The translations under genes were made by a program, and so were the position numbers. From contig JAISNV010000010.1 of NCBI GenBank assembly GCA_031276035.1, positions 54,142 to 118,141 on the forward strand: a stretch of 64,000 nt of DNA, read 5' to 3'. A model generated the notes under the pieces. That model was not told the origin of the DNA and ran no database searches. It saw nothing but the letters and a program-made list of their open reading frames with translations. The DNA is from Bacteroidales bacterium. GTDB lineage: Bacteria; Bacteroidota; Bacteroidia; Bacteroidales; BM520. This document shows positions 40,018 to 47,931 of this stretch, in pieces. Position 1 is the stretch's first letter. Each line of letters starts with the position of its first letter.

Positions 40018-40090
40018 TTTTTTATTTCAATTTAATATATTGTTTTTTCTTCATTCCGATTCTTAACTCTCTATTCTTCGCCGTTAATTC
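39971..40090. repeat. Second inverted-repeat unit at the pstC start and pstS-pstC junction
   Basis: The left arm GAATGGAGAGTTGAGAAT (39970-39987 region, plus strand) faces GAATAGAGAGTTAAGAAT on the minus strand at about 40060-40079. The arms differ only by transitions. The left arm encodes PstC residues 6-16. Confidence 0.6.
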
Positions 40091-40906
40091 TTAATTAATC
40101 ATAATAAATCCGACTTCAGATACTATTTTTTGTCCTTTGTCTGAAAGAACATAATCAATAAACGGTTTTATTTTTGATTCCGAACTTGTTATGTAATAGT
40201 AATATAAAGGGCGTACAATTGGATAAGTTTTGTTCTTTGCATTGGCAACAGACGGTTCTGTGTATGTTTTCCCATTGTCGTAAGAAACATGAATAGCTTT
40301 TACATCTTTATTTAAGTAGGCTAATCCAACATAACCGATAGCACCTTTTGTTTGACTGATAGATTGAATAATAGAACCGGTAGCCGGCATGCTCATTATG
40401 CCGTTCATATAGTTTTTATTTTTCAAAACGCTTTCTTTGAAAAATTCATAAGTTCCGGATGATGTTTCACGGGAATAAGGCACAATTTTTAAATCCTCGC
40501 CGCCAACTTCTTTCCAGTTAGTGATTTTTCCGGTAAAGATGTCTTCTAATTGCTCTCGGGTAAGGTTGGTTACTTTATTGCTCTGGTGTACAACGATTGC
40601 CAAAGCATCGTAGGCAATAACAACTTCCTTAACTGATTTTCCGGCTTCTTGCAGTTTTTGTTTTTCATCGAACTTAATTTTTCGCGAAGATTGTGCAATA
40701 TCTGTTGTACCTTGCATTAAGGCGGATATTCCTACGCCGCTTCCGCCTCCGGTTACGGTAACAGATTGTGAAGCGTTTTCTTTCATATAGCTTTCCGCTT
40801 CTTTTTGTGATATTGGTAATACGGTATCGGAACCTTTGATTTTTTGTGCAGTGGCGTTAAACATGACGCTTGCTAAAATTACTGTTGCTAAAATTACTTT
40901 TTTCAT
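40091..40906 (-). CDS. pstS: Periplasmic phosphate-binding protein PstS
   Basis: 271 residues with a cleavable signal peptide (ATVILASVMFNATA). The phosphate site is seen in KGSDTVLPISQKEAE, GGGSGVGISALMQGTTDIAQSSR and YSRETSSGTYEFF. It delivers phosphate to PstCA. First gene of pstSCAB-mgsA-phoU-phoBR, preceded by Pho boxes and a -7 box without -33, which suits activation by PhoB. Confidence 0.94.
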   Translation of the reverse strand: MKKVILATVILASVMFNATAQKIKGSDTVLPISQKEAESYMKENASQSVTVTGGGSGVGISALMQGTTDIAQSSRKIKFDEKQKLQEAGKSVKEVVIAYDALAIVVHQSNKVTNLTREQLEDIFTGKITNWKEVGGEDLKIVPYSRETSSGTYEFFKESVLKNKNYMNGIMSMPATGSIIQSISQTKGAIGYVGLAYLNKDVKAIHVSYDNGKTYTEPSVANAKNKTYPIVRPLYYYYITSSESKIKPFIDYVLSDKGQKIVSEVGFIMIN

Positions 40907-40955
40907 TTCTTTTTACTATTAAATTAATGTTTTTTATTTACTTACTTATTCGGTG

Positions 40956-40963
40956 CAAAAATA
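40956..40963 (-). promoter_or_regulatory. pstS -7 box
   Basis: TATTTTTG on the minus strand, 50 bp upstream of the pstS ATG. No -33 TTTG is present; its place is taken by the TAACA repeats. Confidence 0.5.
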
Positions 40964-41013
40964 GATTGTCAATGTTACGCCTTGTTGACAATGTTGTTAC
41001 GATTTTGTTAAGA
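40964..41013 (-). promoter_or_regulatory. Pho box-like repeats upstream of pstS
   Basis: Minus-strand sequence has four AACA-centred repeats (CTTAACA, CGTAACA, GTCAACA, CGTAACA) spaced 11, 12 and 10 bp, immediately upstream of the -7 box. PhoB/PhoP-type regulators bind direct repeats with an 11-bp period; the B. subtilis box is TTAACA-like. Confidence 0.6.
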
Positions 41014-41171
41014 TTTCTTTTGAGAGTTTAATACAATGTCTATCATAATTGAAGGATTTATTAACCAGTGATTTGTGATGTAATTTACTAAGAAATGTAT
41101 TATTCGTTTTTTTAATTTTGGATTAAATTTCGGTTTTCTCATTTTTTTGTTCTCGATTTTTGAAACTTCAA

Positions 41172-42461
41172 TTAAAATTTGTATTGTAATCTCAATGTGA
41201 AAACATTATCTTTTCTATCTTCTTCGTAACCGGCAAGATTTTCCGTTTTTTCATTTTTGATGATTTCGTAATATGCCTGAACTCTTATGTCGCTTGTAGC
41301 TCGCCATAACAATCCTAAACCCAATGTATTATAAGCAATATCACCGGCTGTTGTATTGTTTAAACCGATTTCATTTTCGGATATTTTTGTATTTGGATTA
41401 TATACATCGTATTTAAGCACGGCAGAAAGAGGAAGCGGACCAAAATCCTGTATGAAAATCACATACCAGCCGGAAAAATTTCTAATATAGGTATCGCTTG
41501 AAGGTAATGATGATGAGTTAGGACTTTTACTGTTGGATTTACCGCCCGGTTGTTGTCCGAACAAATATTCCGATCTTAATTGTGTCATACCCAATATACT
41601 GGAAATGCTGAATTGAATATCAAAGCCAACATATTCCCGTTTGGCAAATTTTCCTATATTTATGTCGTCACTGCTGAGGATATATCCGTTGTTATCCATT
41701 GTATATATGTTTTTACTGCCTTGATAAACGCTACCGTGGTAATATGAAATTCCTCCTCCGAGCTTTATATTACTTCCAAAAGATTTATTTACGGAAAGAT
41801 GCCCGATAAAATCTTTACGGTTATCGGTTTCCATTTTGATACCGTTTCCGGCGAAAATTCCTGCTTCCAATTTAAGAATATTCCACGGCGAAGATTTACC
41901 GGCTTGTAATTGTAACATGATTCCTAAATCTCGTTCTTCGGGAAAGAGTGTCTGGAAAACGGTTGAACGTTCGGGAGACTCGCGAAGTGAAGAAGAATAA
42001 CTGATTTCATTGCCGAACGGACGATCGAAAATACCGACTTTAATCATGCTCTGCGAATTAAACCACGGGTCTTTAATACCGAGATAAGCATCTTTGAATC
42101 CAACGCCTTTATCAGTCAAATCCAACTGAAATACTCCCAAAGCAATTTTCCCCTCATACGTAAATTTGATTCGTCCTCTACGGATGCCGATACGGTTAAA
42201 TGCTTTTTCAGGATTTTCGTTTGCCGAACCTACTTTTAGAGAAGCATTTTCTTCACCCCACTGGTATTGTCCCTGAATGTAACCCGAAACTTTAAACTTT
42301 TTTAATCCTTTTACTTCTTCTTCCAACGCTTGTGTTTTCTGTTTCATTACTTCAAACCGATTGGTGTCGGCTTCCTGAGATTGTGCGAAACTCATTGCAG
42401 ATAAACAAAATCCGCATAAAACAAACAATGTCTTTTTACTTAATCTTAAATGTTTCATCAT
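41172..42461 (-). CDS. Phosphate-selective outer-membrane porin (OprO/OprP family)
   Basis: 429 residues with a signal peptide (LCGFCLSAMSFA), a short coiled-coil (MKQKTQALEEEVKGLKKF) as in OprP-type porins, and an amphipathic beta-barrel ending in a C-terminal aromatic (LRLQYKF). Phrases GVFQLDLTDKGVGFKDAY and SSSLRESPERSTVFQTLFPEERDLG match the family. It probably takes up phosphate or polyphosphate across the outer membrane. Its own promoter carries a -7 box and TAACA repeats. Confidence 0.85.
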   Translation of the reverse strand: MMKHLRLSKKTLFVLCGFCLSAMSFAQSQEADTNRFEVMKQKTQALEEEVKGLKKFKVSGYIQGQYQWGEENASLKVGSANENPEKAFNRIGIRRGRIKFTYEGKIALGVFQLDLTDKGVGFKDAYLGIKDPWFNSQSMIKVGIFDRPFGNEISYSSSLRESPERSTVFQTLFPEERDLGIMLQLQAGKSSPWNILKLEAGIFAGNGIKMETDNRKDFIGHLSVNKSFGSNIKLGGGISYYHGSVYQGSKNIYTMDNNGYILSSDDINIGKFAKREYVGFDIQFSISSILGMTQLRSEYLFGQQPGGKSNSKSPNSSSLPSSDTYIRNFSGWYVIFIQDFGPLPLSAVLKYDVYNPNTKISENEIGLNNTTAGDIAYNTLGLGLLWRATSDIRVQAYYEIIKNEKTENLAGYEEDRKDNVFTLRLQYKF

Positions 42462-42487
42462 ACTTATACTTTTTTAATTTGACGCCA

Positions 42488-42536
42488 CAAAAGTATTCGT
42501 AGAATGTTACGTCTGATTTTCGGACTTGTTAAGAAA
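42488..42536 (-). promoter_or_regulatory. Porin promoter with Pho box-like repeats
   Basis: The minus strand has CTTAACA and CGTAACA 22 bp apart (two 11-bp periods, the middle copy degenerate), then -7 box TACTTTTG at 42488-42495, 27 bp upstream of the ATG. The layout parallels the pstS promoter. Confidence 0.5.
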
Positions 42537-42805
42537 ATGATAAGATTAAAAGATGAGGTATCACAAATTATTTTGATTCAGAGCAATCTCGCTCTGATAT
42601 GTTGAAGTTTTAAAAATTGTTCCTGTTTTTTACTGTATCGCCGGTAATGCCGAACTGATTTTTGACGATTTGTACTTTATTCGCAAAAGTTATCATTCCT
42701 GTTCTTCAAGCTTAATCGAGGACAACGGCCGATGCCTTGGTATTCGGACGTTTAGCTTGATGCCGAACCGCTTACCGAAAAGACGATTATTTTTCTATTT
42801 TTGAT
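42537..42805. other. Gene-free stretch with hairpin and a GC-richer remnant
   Basis: Contains hairpin TCAGAGC-AATCTC-GCTCTGA at 42578-42597 without a U-tract on either strand. A GC-richer stretch at about 42640-42780 has GATGCCGAAC-type words repeated. No coding frame is recognised; it may be a decayed gene. Confidence 0.4.
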
Positions 42806-43255
42806 TTATTCATTGGGTTGAACGAAAGACCAATGAGTGTGTATGATTTTCCACCGATCAGATATATCTAATCTATAAACCTCTGTGCAGTTCATTTTGA
42901 ATATCCGACCATCTCTTTGAACCTCATAATTATATGTCAGAACAGCAATGTCTTTTGATAACTGTACTGTAGGATTTATCATTTCATACGAATCGATTTT
43001 AATCTTACCTCTGACGCTATTATAATATTCTTCCAGAGCTTTTTTTCCTTCTAATTTATTCTCGAAAGCAGGGTCAATATAAACAACATCATCGGAAGAT
43101 AAATCTAAAAATCCGTCCGGATTTCCATTATTCCATAACTCCAGAGCCTGTTTCTCCAAAGCAATAATCGTAGCTTTACTATTCTCTTTGTTTGAGGATA
43201 CACTTGTACATCCAGCCATAAAAAATAAAATTAATATGTATGTAAAATATTTCAT
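42806..43255 (-). CDS. NTF2-like (DUF4440/SnoaL) lipoprotein
   Basis: 149 residues with a lipoprotein signal (lipobox MAGC, Cys16). The body has the cone-shaped NTF2-like fold: ALELWNNGNPDGFLDLSSDDVVYIDP, GKKALEEYYNSV and DRWKIIHTHWSFV. These match DUF4440 domains. Ligand or enzymatic role is unknown. It stands between the porin and the barrel gene on the same strand, separated by about 190 bp from the latter. Confidence 0.75.
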   Translation of the reverse strand: MKYFTYILILFFMAGCTSVSSNKENSKATIIALEKQALELWNNGNPDGFLDLSSDDVVYIDPAFENKLEGKKALEEYYNSVRGKIKIDSYEMINPTVQLSKDIAVLTYNYEVQRDGRIFKMNCTEVYRLDISDRWKIIHTHWSFVQPNE

Positions 43256-43448
43256 TCTGATAAATTCTTATTTATTTTATGAAATTCGTCGAACTATCAT
43301 TCAAATACTTTATTTCATTATTTTGAAATTGAAATTTTGTCGGATAGTTGTTATTTTATTCAATTAAATCAACTCCTTTTTCTCATTTTTTAAAATGAAA
43401 TAACGGATACAAAAATATAAATTTTTACTGAATGGTTAATATGAAAAA

Positions 43449-44624
43449 TCAATGATTCCATACCACCAAAAACTGCAACCCTTTTCCGGTGAATCGATTG
43501 CTTTCAAGACTTTGTCCCGGTAGTGCGTATTGTTCCGGATTCCAATAGCCGATTACATGAAAAGTTACGACTTTAAACTCTTTCTTCCAACTTAAATAAG
43601 CATAGACTTTTGCATTTATCCAGTCGAAATAAATCATTGTGCTGATATTGTCGAACATGCCAAGCGGATAGGAGAGGGAAAGCCCGGAAAAAGTTGTAGC
43701 GTTGGAGAAGGCAAATGGCGATTTATCATTGGAGTAAACCATCTGTTCGAAAACAAAATTTAATCCGTTTCCGACACCAAAGGTATAATCCATTCCTAAT
43801 GTAATCATTTCCTGATTGGTGTAAACATCCAGATTCCTGTTAAAAGTTGTCCAAGAGGCTTCCAGCCAAAGTCCGATAACGACATCCAAACGCATGTCGA
43901 AACCGATTTTGTGTTCTCCGATTTCATTGTAATTGAGTGGCAAACCATAATCTTGCAACAGTTTTGTATTTGCCATTCTGAAATGATACGTTCCGGCAAT
44001 TTCTCCGCGTTTTATCGGAAATTGCGCCCGCATTCCACCTTCGGGATATTTTTTGCTGCCGGAAAGAATTTCAAAGCCTTTAGTATCGCGATTGCCATAC
44101 AACCCCCAAAACCAGAGATTGGTGTTGTTTTGGAAATAATAACGAAACAACAGCCCGTAAACACCGTCTGTCAGTTGCAATGGGTCGCGAGCATCCATAC
44201 GGTCGAACCACATCAGCGGGCGGAACATAGTTGCGGAGCCGAAGTTAATTTTCTGCAAGCCTAATCGTAATTCAGTGCGGCGAGAAGAAAATCGCACCCA
44301 GGCGCGGTAGGGTTTTATCTTTCCTGAAAAATCAAGACTATCAAAGAAATGCACGCCCATATCTCCGTAAATATTTGCGGAAACCTCAAAATCAATCATC
44401 AAATCCTTCTTCTTTTTAAATGGAATTTTGTAGTTGATTTGCGGAATATATCGTCCTCCTATCCAAAAGTCCATGTCAATATTTGGCGTATATTGCATCC
44501 ATCCCGAGAGTTGTCCGCTGAATTGAAAATTATTTTCTTTGTTTGCATGAGGAATTGTATCCGCTTCCTGGGCAAATATTTGCATCGAAAAAAGTAATAA
44601 CGTTATGTATATAATTGGTTTCAA
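43449..44624 (-). CDS. Outer-membrane beta-barrel protein of the export cluster
   Basis: 391 residues with a signal peptide (LLLFSMQIFAQ). Alternating aromatic strands and short turns run through the whole length (AWVRFSSRRTELRLGLQ, LWFWGLYGNRDTKG, VYAYLSWKKEFKVVTFHVIGYW) and the end is aromatic-rich (FLVVWNH), all typical of an outer-membrane barrel. It lies downstream of tetR, the LolA-like gene and two FtsX permeases, so it may be the outer-membrane component of that system. The family is not identified with certainty. Confidence 0.6.
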   Translation of the reverse strand: MKPIIYITLLLFSMQIFAQEADTIPHANKENNFQFSGQLSGWMQYTPNIDMDFWIGGRYIPQINYKIPFKKKKDLMIDFEVSANIYGDMGVHFFDSLDFSGKIKPYRAWVRFSSRRTELRLGLQKINFGSATMFRPLMWFDRMDARDPLQLTDGVYGLLFRYYFQNNTNLWFWGLYGNRDTKGFEILSGSKKYPEGGMRAQFPIKRGEIAGTYHFRMANTKLLQDYGLPLNYNEIGEHKIGFDMRLDVVIGLWLEASWTTFNRNLDVYTNQEMITLGMDYTFGVGNGLNFVFEQMVYSNDKSPFAFSNATTFSGLSLSYPLGMFDNISTMIYFDWINAKVYAYLSWKKEFKVVTFHVIGYWNPEQYALPGQSLESNRFTGKGLQFLVVWNH

Positions 44625-44791
44625 ACGGTTTTGTATTTCTTATTTAAAAATAAAAGATTCGGAGTTTTAAGAGTTTCATTATTTATTGTTGCGATTCTTT
44701 ATTATTACTTTTATTTTCTATTTGGATATTTTTTGGAATTTATCGTAAGACTTATAAATGCGTAATATTCTAATCTTTAAATTCTTGAATT

Positions 44792-45376
44792 TTAATACTT
44801 TTCCTCATCATTAGTTATTCCGTACAAAAACAGCTTTGTTATTTCGGTCGTAAAATCACGGGTGTTGTCATATATTTGAAAAATACGTTTATCTTTAGCA
44901 ATCTCTTGCATTTTATCGATAGCAAGCATAATGAGTTCTACCGAAATATCATTCCGCATTTCGCCTTTCTGTTGTGCTTCTAGAAAATGTTTTTTTGTGA
45001 AATTCAATCCTTTATGAATCCAGCCTTGAATATATTGTGCAATTTCGGGATCAGTATCGGTATAAAGATTCTGAATAATAACCATTTCCGAATTCTTTGA
45101 ACGTTCGACTTTCATTACTACAATCTGTTTCATTTTCTCGGCAAAAGGAATGTTGGAACCCATCATAGCATCAAATTTATCCATAGCTTCACCGAAAAGC
45201 AGGTCTAACATGCTTTTTGCTGCCTCTAATTTGTTGGAAAAAAATTTGTAGAAAGTCATTTTACTCACATTGGCGGCGCGACAAATATCTTCTACCGTTA
45301 CCTTCCGAAATTCGTATTTATAAAATAAGTCCTTAGTTGCGTTGAGAATGTCGATTTGTTTTTTGTTTACTTCCAT
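44792..45376 (-). CDS. TetR family transcriptional regulator
   Basis: 194 residues. The N-terminal helix-turn-helix is ILNATKDLFYKYEFRKVTVEDICRAANVSKMTFYKFFSNK, the TetR consensus. The C-terminal half is a helical ligand-binding domain. It lies between the LolA-like gene and the barrel gene, so it probably controls the cluster in response to an unknown ligand. Confidence 0.88.
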   Translation of the reverse strand: MEVNKKQIDILNATKDLFYKYEFRKVTVEDICRAANVSKMTFYKFFSNKLEAAKSMLDLLFGEAMDKFDAMMGSNIPFAEKMKQIVVMKVERSKNSEMVIIQNLYTDTDPEIAQYIQGWIHKGLNFTKKHFLEAQQKGEMRNDISVELIMLAIDKMQEIAKDKRIFQIYDNTRDFTTEITKLFLYGITNDEEKY

Positions 45377-45381
45377 AAGAA

Positions 45382-45432
45382 ATTTAAATTTTTGAATATT
45401 TGAATCTTTAAGTCTTTGAATTTCTGAATTTC
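45382..45432. repeat. Intergenic AT repeat (TTTGAAT words)
   Basis: Runs of TTTGAAT, TTTAAAT and TCTTTGAATTTC with 8-10 bp spacing fill the gap between tetR and the LolA-like gene. A close copy lies at 46172-46214 and a weaker one at 44766-44795, all in gaps of this cluster. Confidence 0.5.
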
Positions 45433-45433
45433 C

Positions 45434-46168
45434 CTATTGCTTCAATCCTGCTTTGCTGAAAATATGTTCGGGAATAGTTTTATCAAATTCTATACTATTG
45501 ATGATATAGTCTGTTCCATCGCCATTGCTGAGCATGTCTTTGTAATTCATCATCATGGGAAACCAACGCTTTCCGATTTTTCGAATATCGGAAAGCGTAA
45601 TTCGTTTTAACAGTTGCCCGCTTTTGGCAAATAACTCCTGTTTCAATGGAATAAAGCGTTCTTTATCCACCCAAATGCTTTGCGTATGATAAGCAACGTC
45701 ATCTGCTTTGGCGGTAAGTTTGAGAACGAAACAATTTCGTCCGTCAATGGTTTCTTCCCCTGTAATAACCGATGTATAAGTGTCTTGCAGCTTTCGGTCG
45801 TCCATCATATCTTCATACGAAAGGTCGGAACCCATTACCGATTGACGTAACATGTGTCCCGAAATCATAATTGTACGGTCTGTAGAAGGTGAATAAACCC
45901 AAAGTTCTTTGTCTAATTTCAACATTTTTGTTCCCTTGTCGCGAGCAGGAGAAAGATATTCTGTAAAGGATTTTTTCTCGCCTTCGACATAGCTTTTCGA
46001 AGTCAGGGTACGGTCGTTGCGTTTTCCGTGAATAATCATTGTTGATTCGATAACCCGACTTTCTGCCGACATGTTTTTGTCGATTTTGTCCAGAATTTCC
46101 GTTGCGGTTTGAGCAAATAAACCCAAAGTCGAAAAGATTGCAATTGTGAATATTGTTATTTTTTTCAT
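45434..46168 (-). CDS. LolA-like outer-membrane lipoprotein-sorting family protein
   Basis: 244 residues with a signal peptide (IFSTLGLFAQ). It belongs to the LolA/LolB-fold family found next to FtsX exporters: ATEILDKIDKNMSAESRVIESTMIIHGKRNDRTL, KGTKMLKLDKELWVYSPSTDRTI and KERFIPLKQELFAKSGQLLKR. It is expected to carry a lipid or lipoprotein across the periplasm from the permeases to the outer membrane. It lies 47 bp after the permease, with an AT repeat in the gap. Confidence 0.8.
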   Translation of the reverse strand: MKKITIFTIAIFSTLGLFAQTATEILDKIDKNMSAESRVIESTMIIHGKRNDRTLTSKSYVEGEKKSFTEYLSPARDKGTKMLKLDKELWVYSPSTDRTIMISGHMLRQSVMGSDLSYEDMMDDRKLQDTYTSVITGEETIDGRNCFVLKLTAKADDVAYHTQSIWVDKERFIPLKQELFAKSGQLLKRITLSDIRKIGKRWFPMMMNYKDMLSNGDGTDYIINSIEFDKTIPEHIFSKAGLKQ

Positions 46169-46171
46169 TTT

Positions 46172-46214
46172 TTAAAATTTTGAATATTTAAATTTTTAAA
46201 TCTTTGAATTTCAA
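46172..46214. repeat. Intergenic AT repeat, second copy
   Basis: Same TTTGAATATTTAAA and TCTTTGAATTTC words as at 45382-45432, filling the gap between the LolA-like and permease genes. Confidence 0.5.
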
Positions 46215-46215
46215 A

Positions 46216-47487
46216 TCAATCCAATTCCTTAAATAACATAGCCGTTTTCCGTTTGTAGATTGCTCTTCCGGCTAAGGCGGTACCGATAAAAATGGATAGT
46301 ACTCCCGGAATAAATCCGATGTAAAATAGTCTCGACCGGACTTCGGCGCGTATCACGGGGTCAATCATCATAGACAAATTGTCCATCATACTGCCGTAAT
46401 CAATTCCGTGTTTACTCAGATAGGAACATAGAAGAATGCCGAAAAACGTTCCGAAAATTGAACCGATGATTCCGATAAATAAGGATTCTGTTAGTAAGGA
46501 ACGATAGATATGTCCTTTGGATTCACCCATTGCGAGCCGAACGCCAAATTCATTGTAACGCCGGATTCCGCCCAAAAGTCCTGTGTTCCAGAGAACAACT
46601 GAAAGAGCTAACATCAACAATAAAACAATTATCAGCGACATATTATCTACGTAAACCAACATTTGCTTCATCATGTTTTGGTCGGCAAGCTGCTGCATAA
46701 CAGGAGCGTATTCATCTTTATCGTCTGCACACAGCGCATTGAATTGAGTTTTGATTTTTTCGGCCTGCAGATTGTTGTAATGTTCTTGAGGAAGATATCC
46801 GTAAATTTCGCTTGCCGCATTATCCATGTCGAGCAAAGTTTGAGCATCCGAAATATCCAGAATAACAGCTCCTTTATCTAACATTCCTGTCCCAAAACGA
46901 GCAATTCCGGCAACGATATAATTAACAAAAGTCATTGAACCGTACATCGTTGAACCAAAAAATGTAACTTCGTCACCGGGCTTTACGCCGTAATTCTGAG
47001 CAAAATCGTAACTGACAATTATTTCTCCTTGTTTTTTTATTAAGTTGCCATCGACAATTGATTTTTGAAGATTAATTCGTTGCGATTCTTTACTTTTTGA
47101 TGAAAGCAGATTATATGCCGTTCCGCTTACAGGTCCCTGTGCTTTAGTTTCGCCGTTTTCATCGGGAATATCTAACAAACCGCCAAAGTAAATACGTTCG
47201 TTCCAATCTACATTGGGGAAATCTTGCCGGAGTTCGTCCATTACAACATCTACATCAAGCAGAGCCAGGTCGTTAGGCTTTTGCTCCTCATTTTGCAGAT
47301 AGGCACGAGTCGTTACCTTAAGATGCCCGGTTTGAAAATTTGCAGTCATTTTTATCATGTTGCTCATCATTCCGCCGATAAATCCATCCAAAAATACGAC
47401 AAAAAATACACCGATAGTAACCACAATCACAGGTAGAAGGCTGCGGCGTTTGTCTCGGATAATACCTTTTAATAGAAATTTATTCAT
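46216..47487 (-). CDS. FtsX/LolE-like ABC permease (second of the cluster)
   Basis: 423 residues. One N-terminal membrane helix (LPVIVVTIGVFFVVFL), a large periplasmic MacB_PCD-like domain, then three C-terminal helices with the FtsX phrase NTGLLGGIRRYNEFGVRLAMGESKGHIYRSLLTES. Family members move lipoproteins or amphiphiles out of the inner membrane. It pairs with the permease at 47932 and the ATPase at 49140; a four-helix-bundle gene lies between the two permeases. Confidence 0.82.
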   Translation of the reverse strand: MNKFLLKGIIRDKRRSLLPVIVVTIGVFFVVFLDGFIGGMMSNMIKMTANFQTGHLKVTTRAYLQNEEQKPNDLALLDVDVVMDELRQDFPNVDWNERIYFGGLLDIPDENGETKAQGPVSGTAYNLLSSKSKESQRINLQKSIVDGNLIKKQGEIIVSYDFAQNYGVKPGDEVTFFGSTMYGSMTFVNYIVAGIARFGTGMLDKGAVILDISDAQTLLDMDNAASEIYGYLPQEHYNNLQAEKIKTQFNALCADDKDEYAPVMQQLADQNMMKQMLVYVDNMSLIIVLLLMLALSVVLWNTGLLGGIRRYNEFGVRLAMGESKGHIYRSLLTESLFIGIIGSIFGTFFGILLCSYLSKHGIDYGSMMDNLSMMIDPVIRAEVRSRLFYIGFIPGVLSIFIGTALAGRAIYKRKTAMLFKELD

Positions 47488-47516
47488 GGTGATAGTTGTG
47501 AGATTTATGTTATGAG

Positions 47517-47882
47517 TTATGATTTGTTTTTGAGATTGTTTTTCTTTGTTAGGATAGAGCTTCTAATCATTTTTAGAATTTCTGTTGCATTGTAGTTGTG
47601 CTTTGTAAATACGTCCGATTCTATATAGTTCTTTGCTTTTAATAACTCTAACCAATAAGTTTTTTCATAGCATTCTTTTTGAGTAATTGCTAATTTATGA
47701 ATAAGATCCATAGAACTTTCTGCATTTTGATTTTCTCGGATATTAGCCCCAACAGAAATTGATGATTTTAAAAATTGCTTACTCATAACAAACTCTTTTT
47801 TAGTTTCTGTAAGAAATTTATATAACTCAATGCATTCAATTGCAAAGAGAAATGATTTATCTTTTAATATACTTTTTGCCAT
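47517..47882 (-). CDS. Four-helix-bundle protein (23S rRNA intervening-sequence type)
   Basis: 121 residues. AIECIELYKFLTETKKEFVMSKQFLKSSISVGANIRENQNAESSMD and QKECYEKTYWLELL are the hallmarks of the S23/IVP family, small four-helix bundles encoded in 23S rRNA intervening sequences or as stand-alone genes; the related Avd protein serves diversity-generating retroelements. No rRNA or reverse transcriptase is near. It splits an ABC operon and a 9-bp inverted repeat (ATGAGTTAT at 47512, ATAACTCAT at 47921) brackets it. Function unknown. Confidence 0.8.
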   Translation of the reverse strand: MAKSILKDKSFLFAIECIELYKFLTETKKEFVMSKQFLKSSISVGANIRENQNAESSMDLIHKLAITQKECYEKTYWLELLKAKNYIESDVFTKHNYNATEILKMIRSSILTKKNNLKNKS

Positions 47883-47931
47883 ATACTTTCATTTTAAAAT
47901 TTTACTATTCCACTCATCTCATAACTCATCA

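Noticed and set aside
42578..42597. Terminator after the porin
   Set aside because: The hairpin lies upstream of the porin start and has no U-tract on either strand.
47517..47882. Diversity-generating retroelement (Avd-like protein)
   Set aside because: No reverse transcriptase, template repeat or variable repeat was seen nearby; the four-helix fold alone is not enough.
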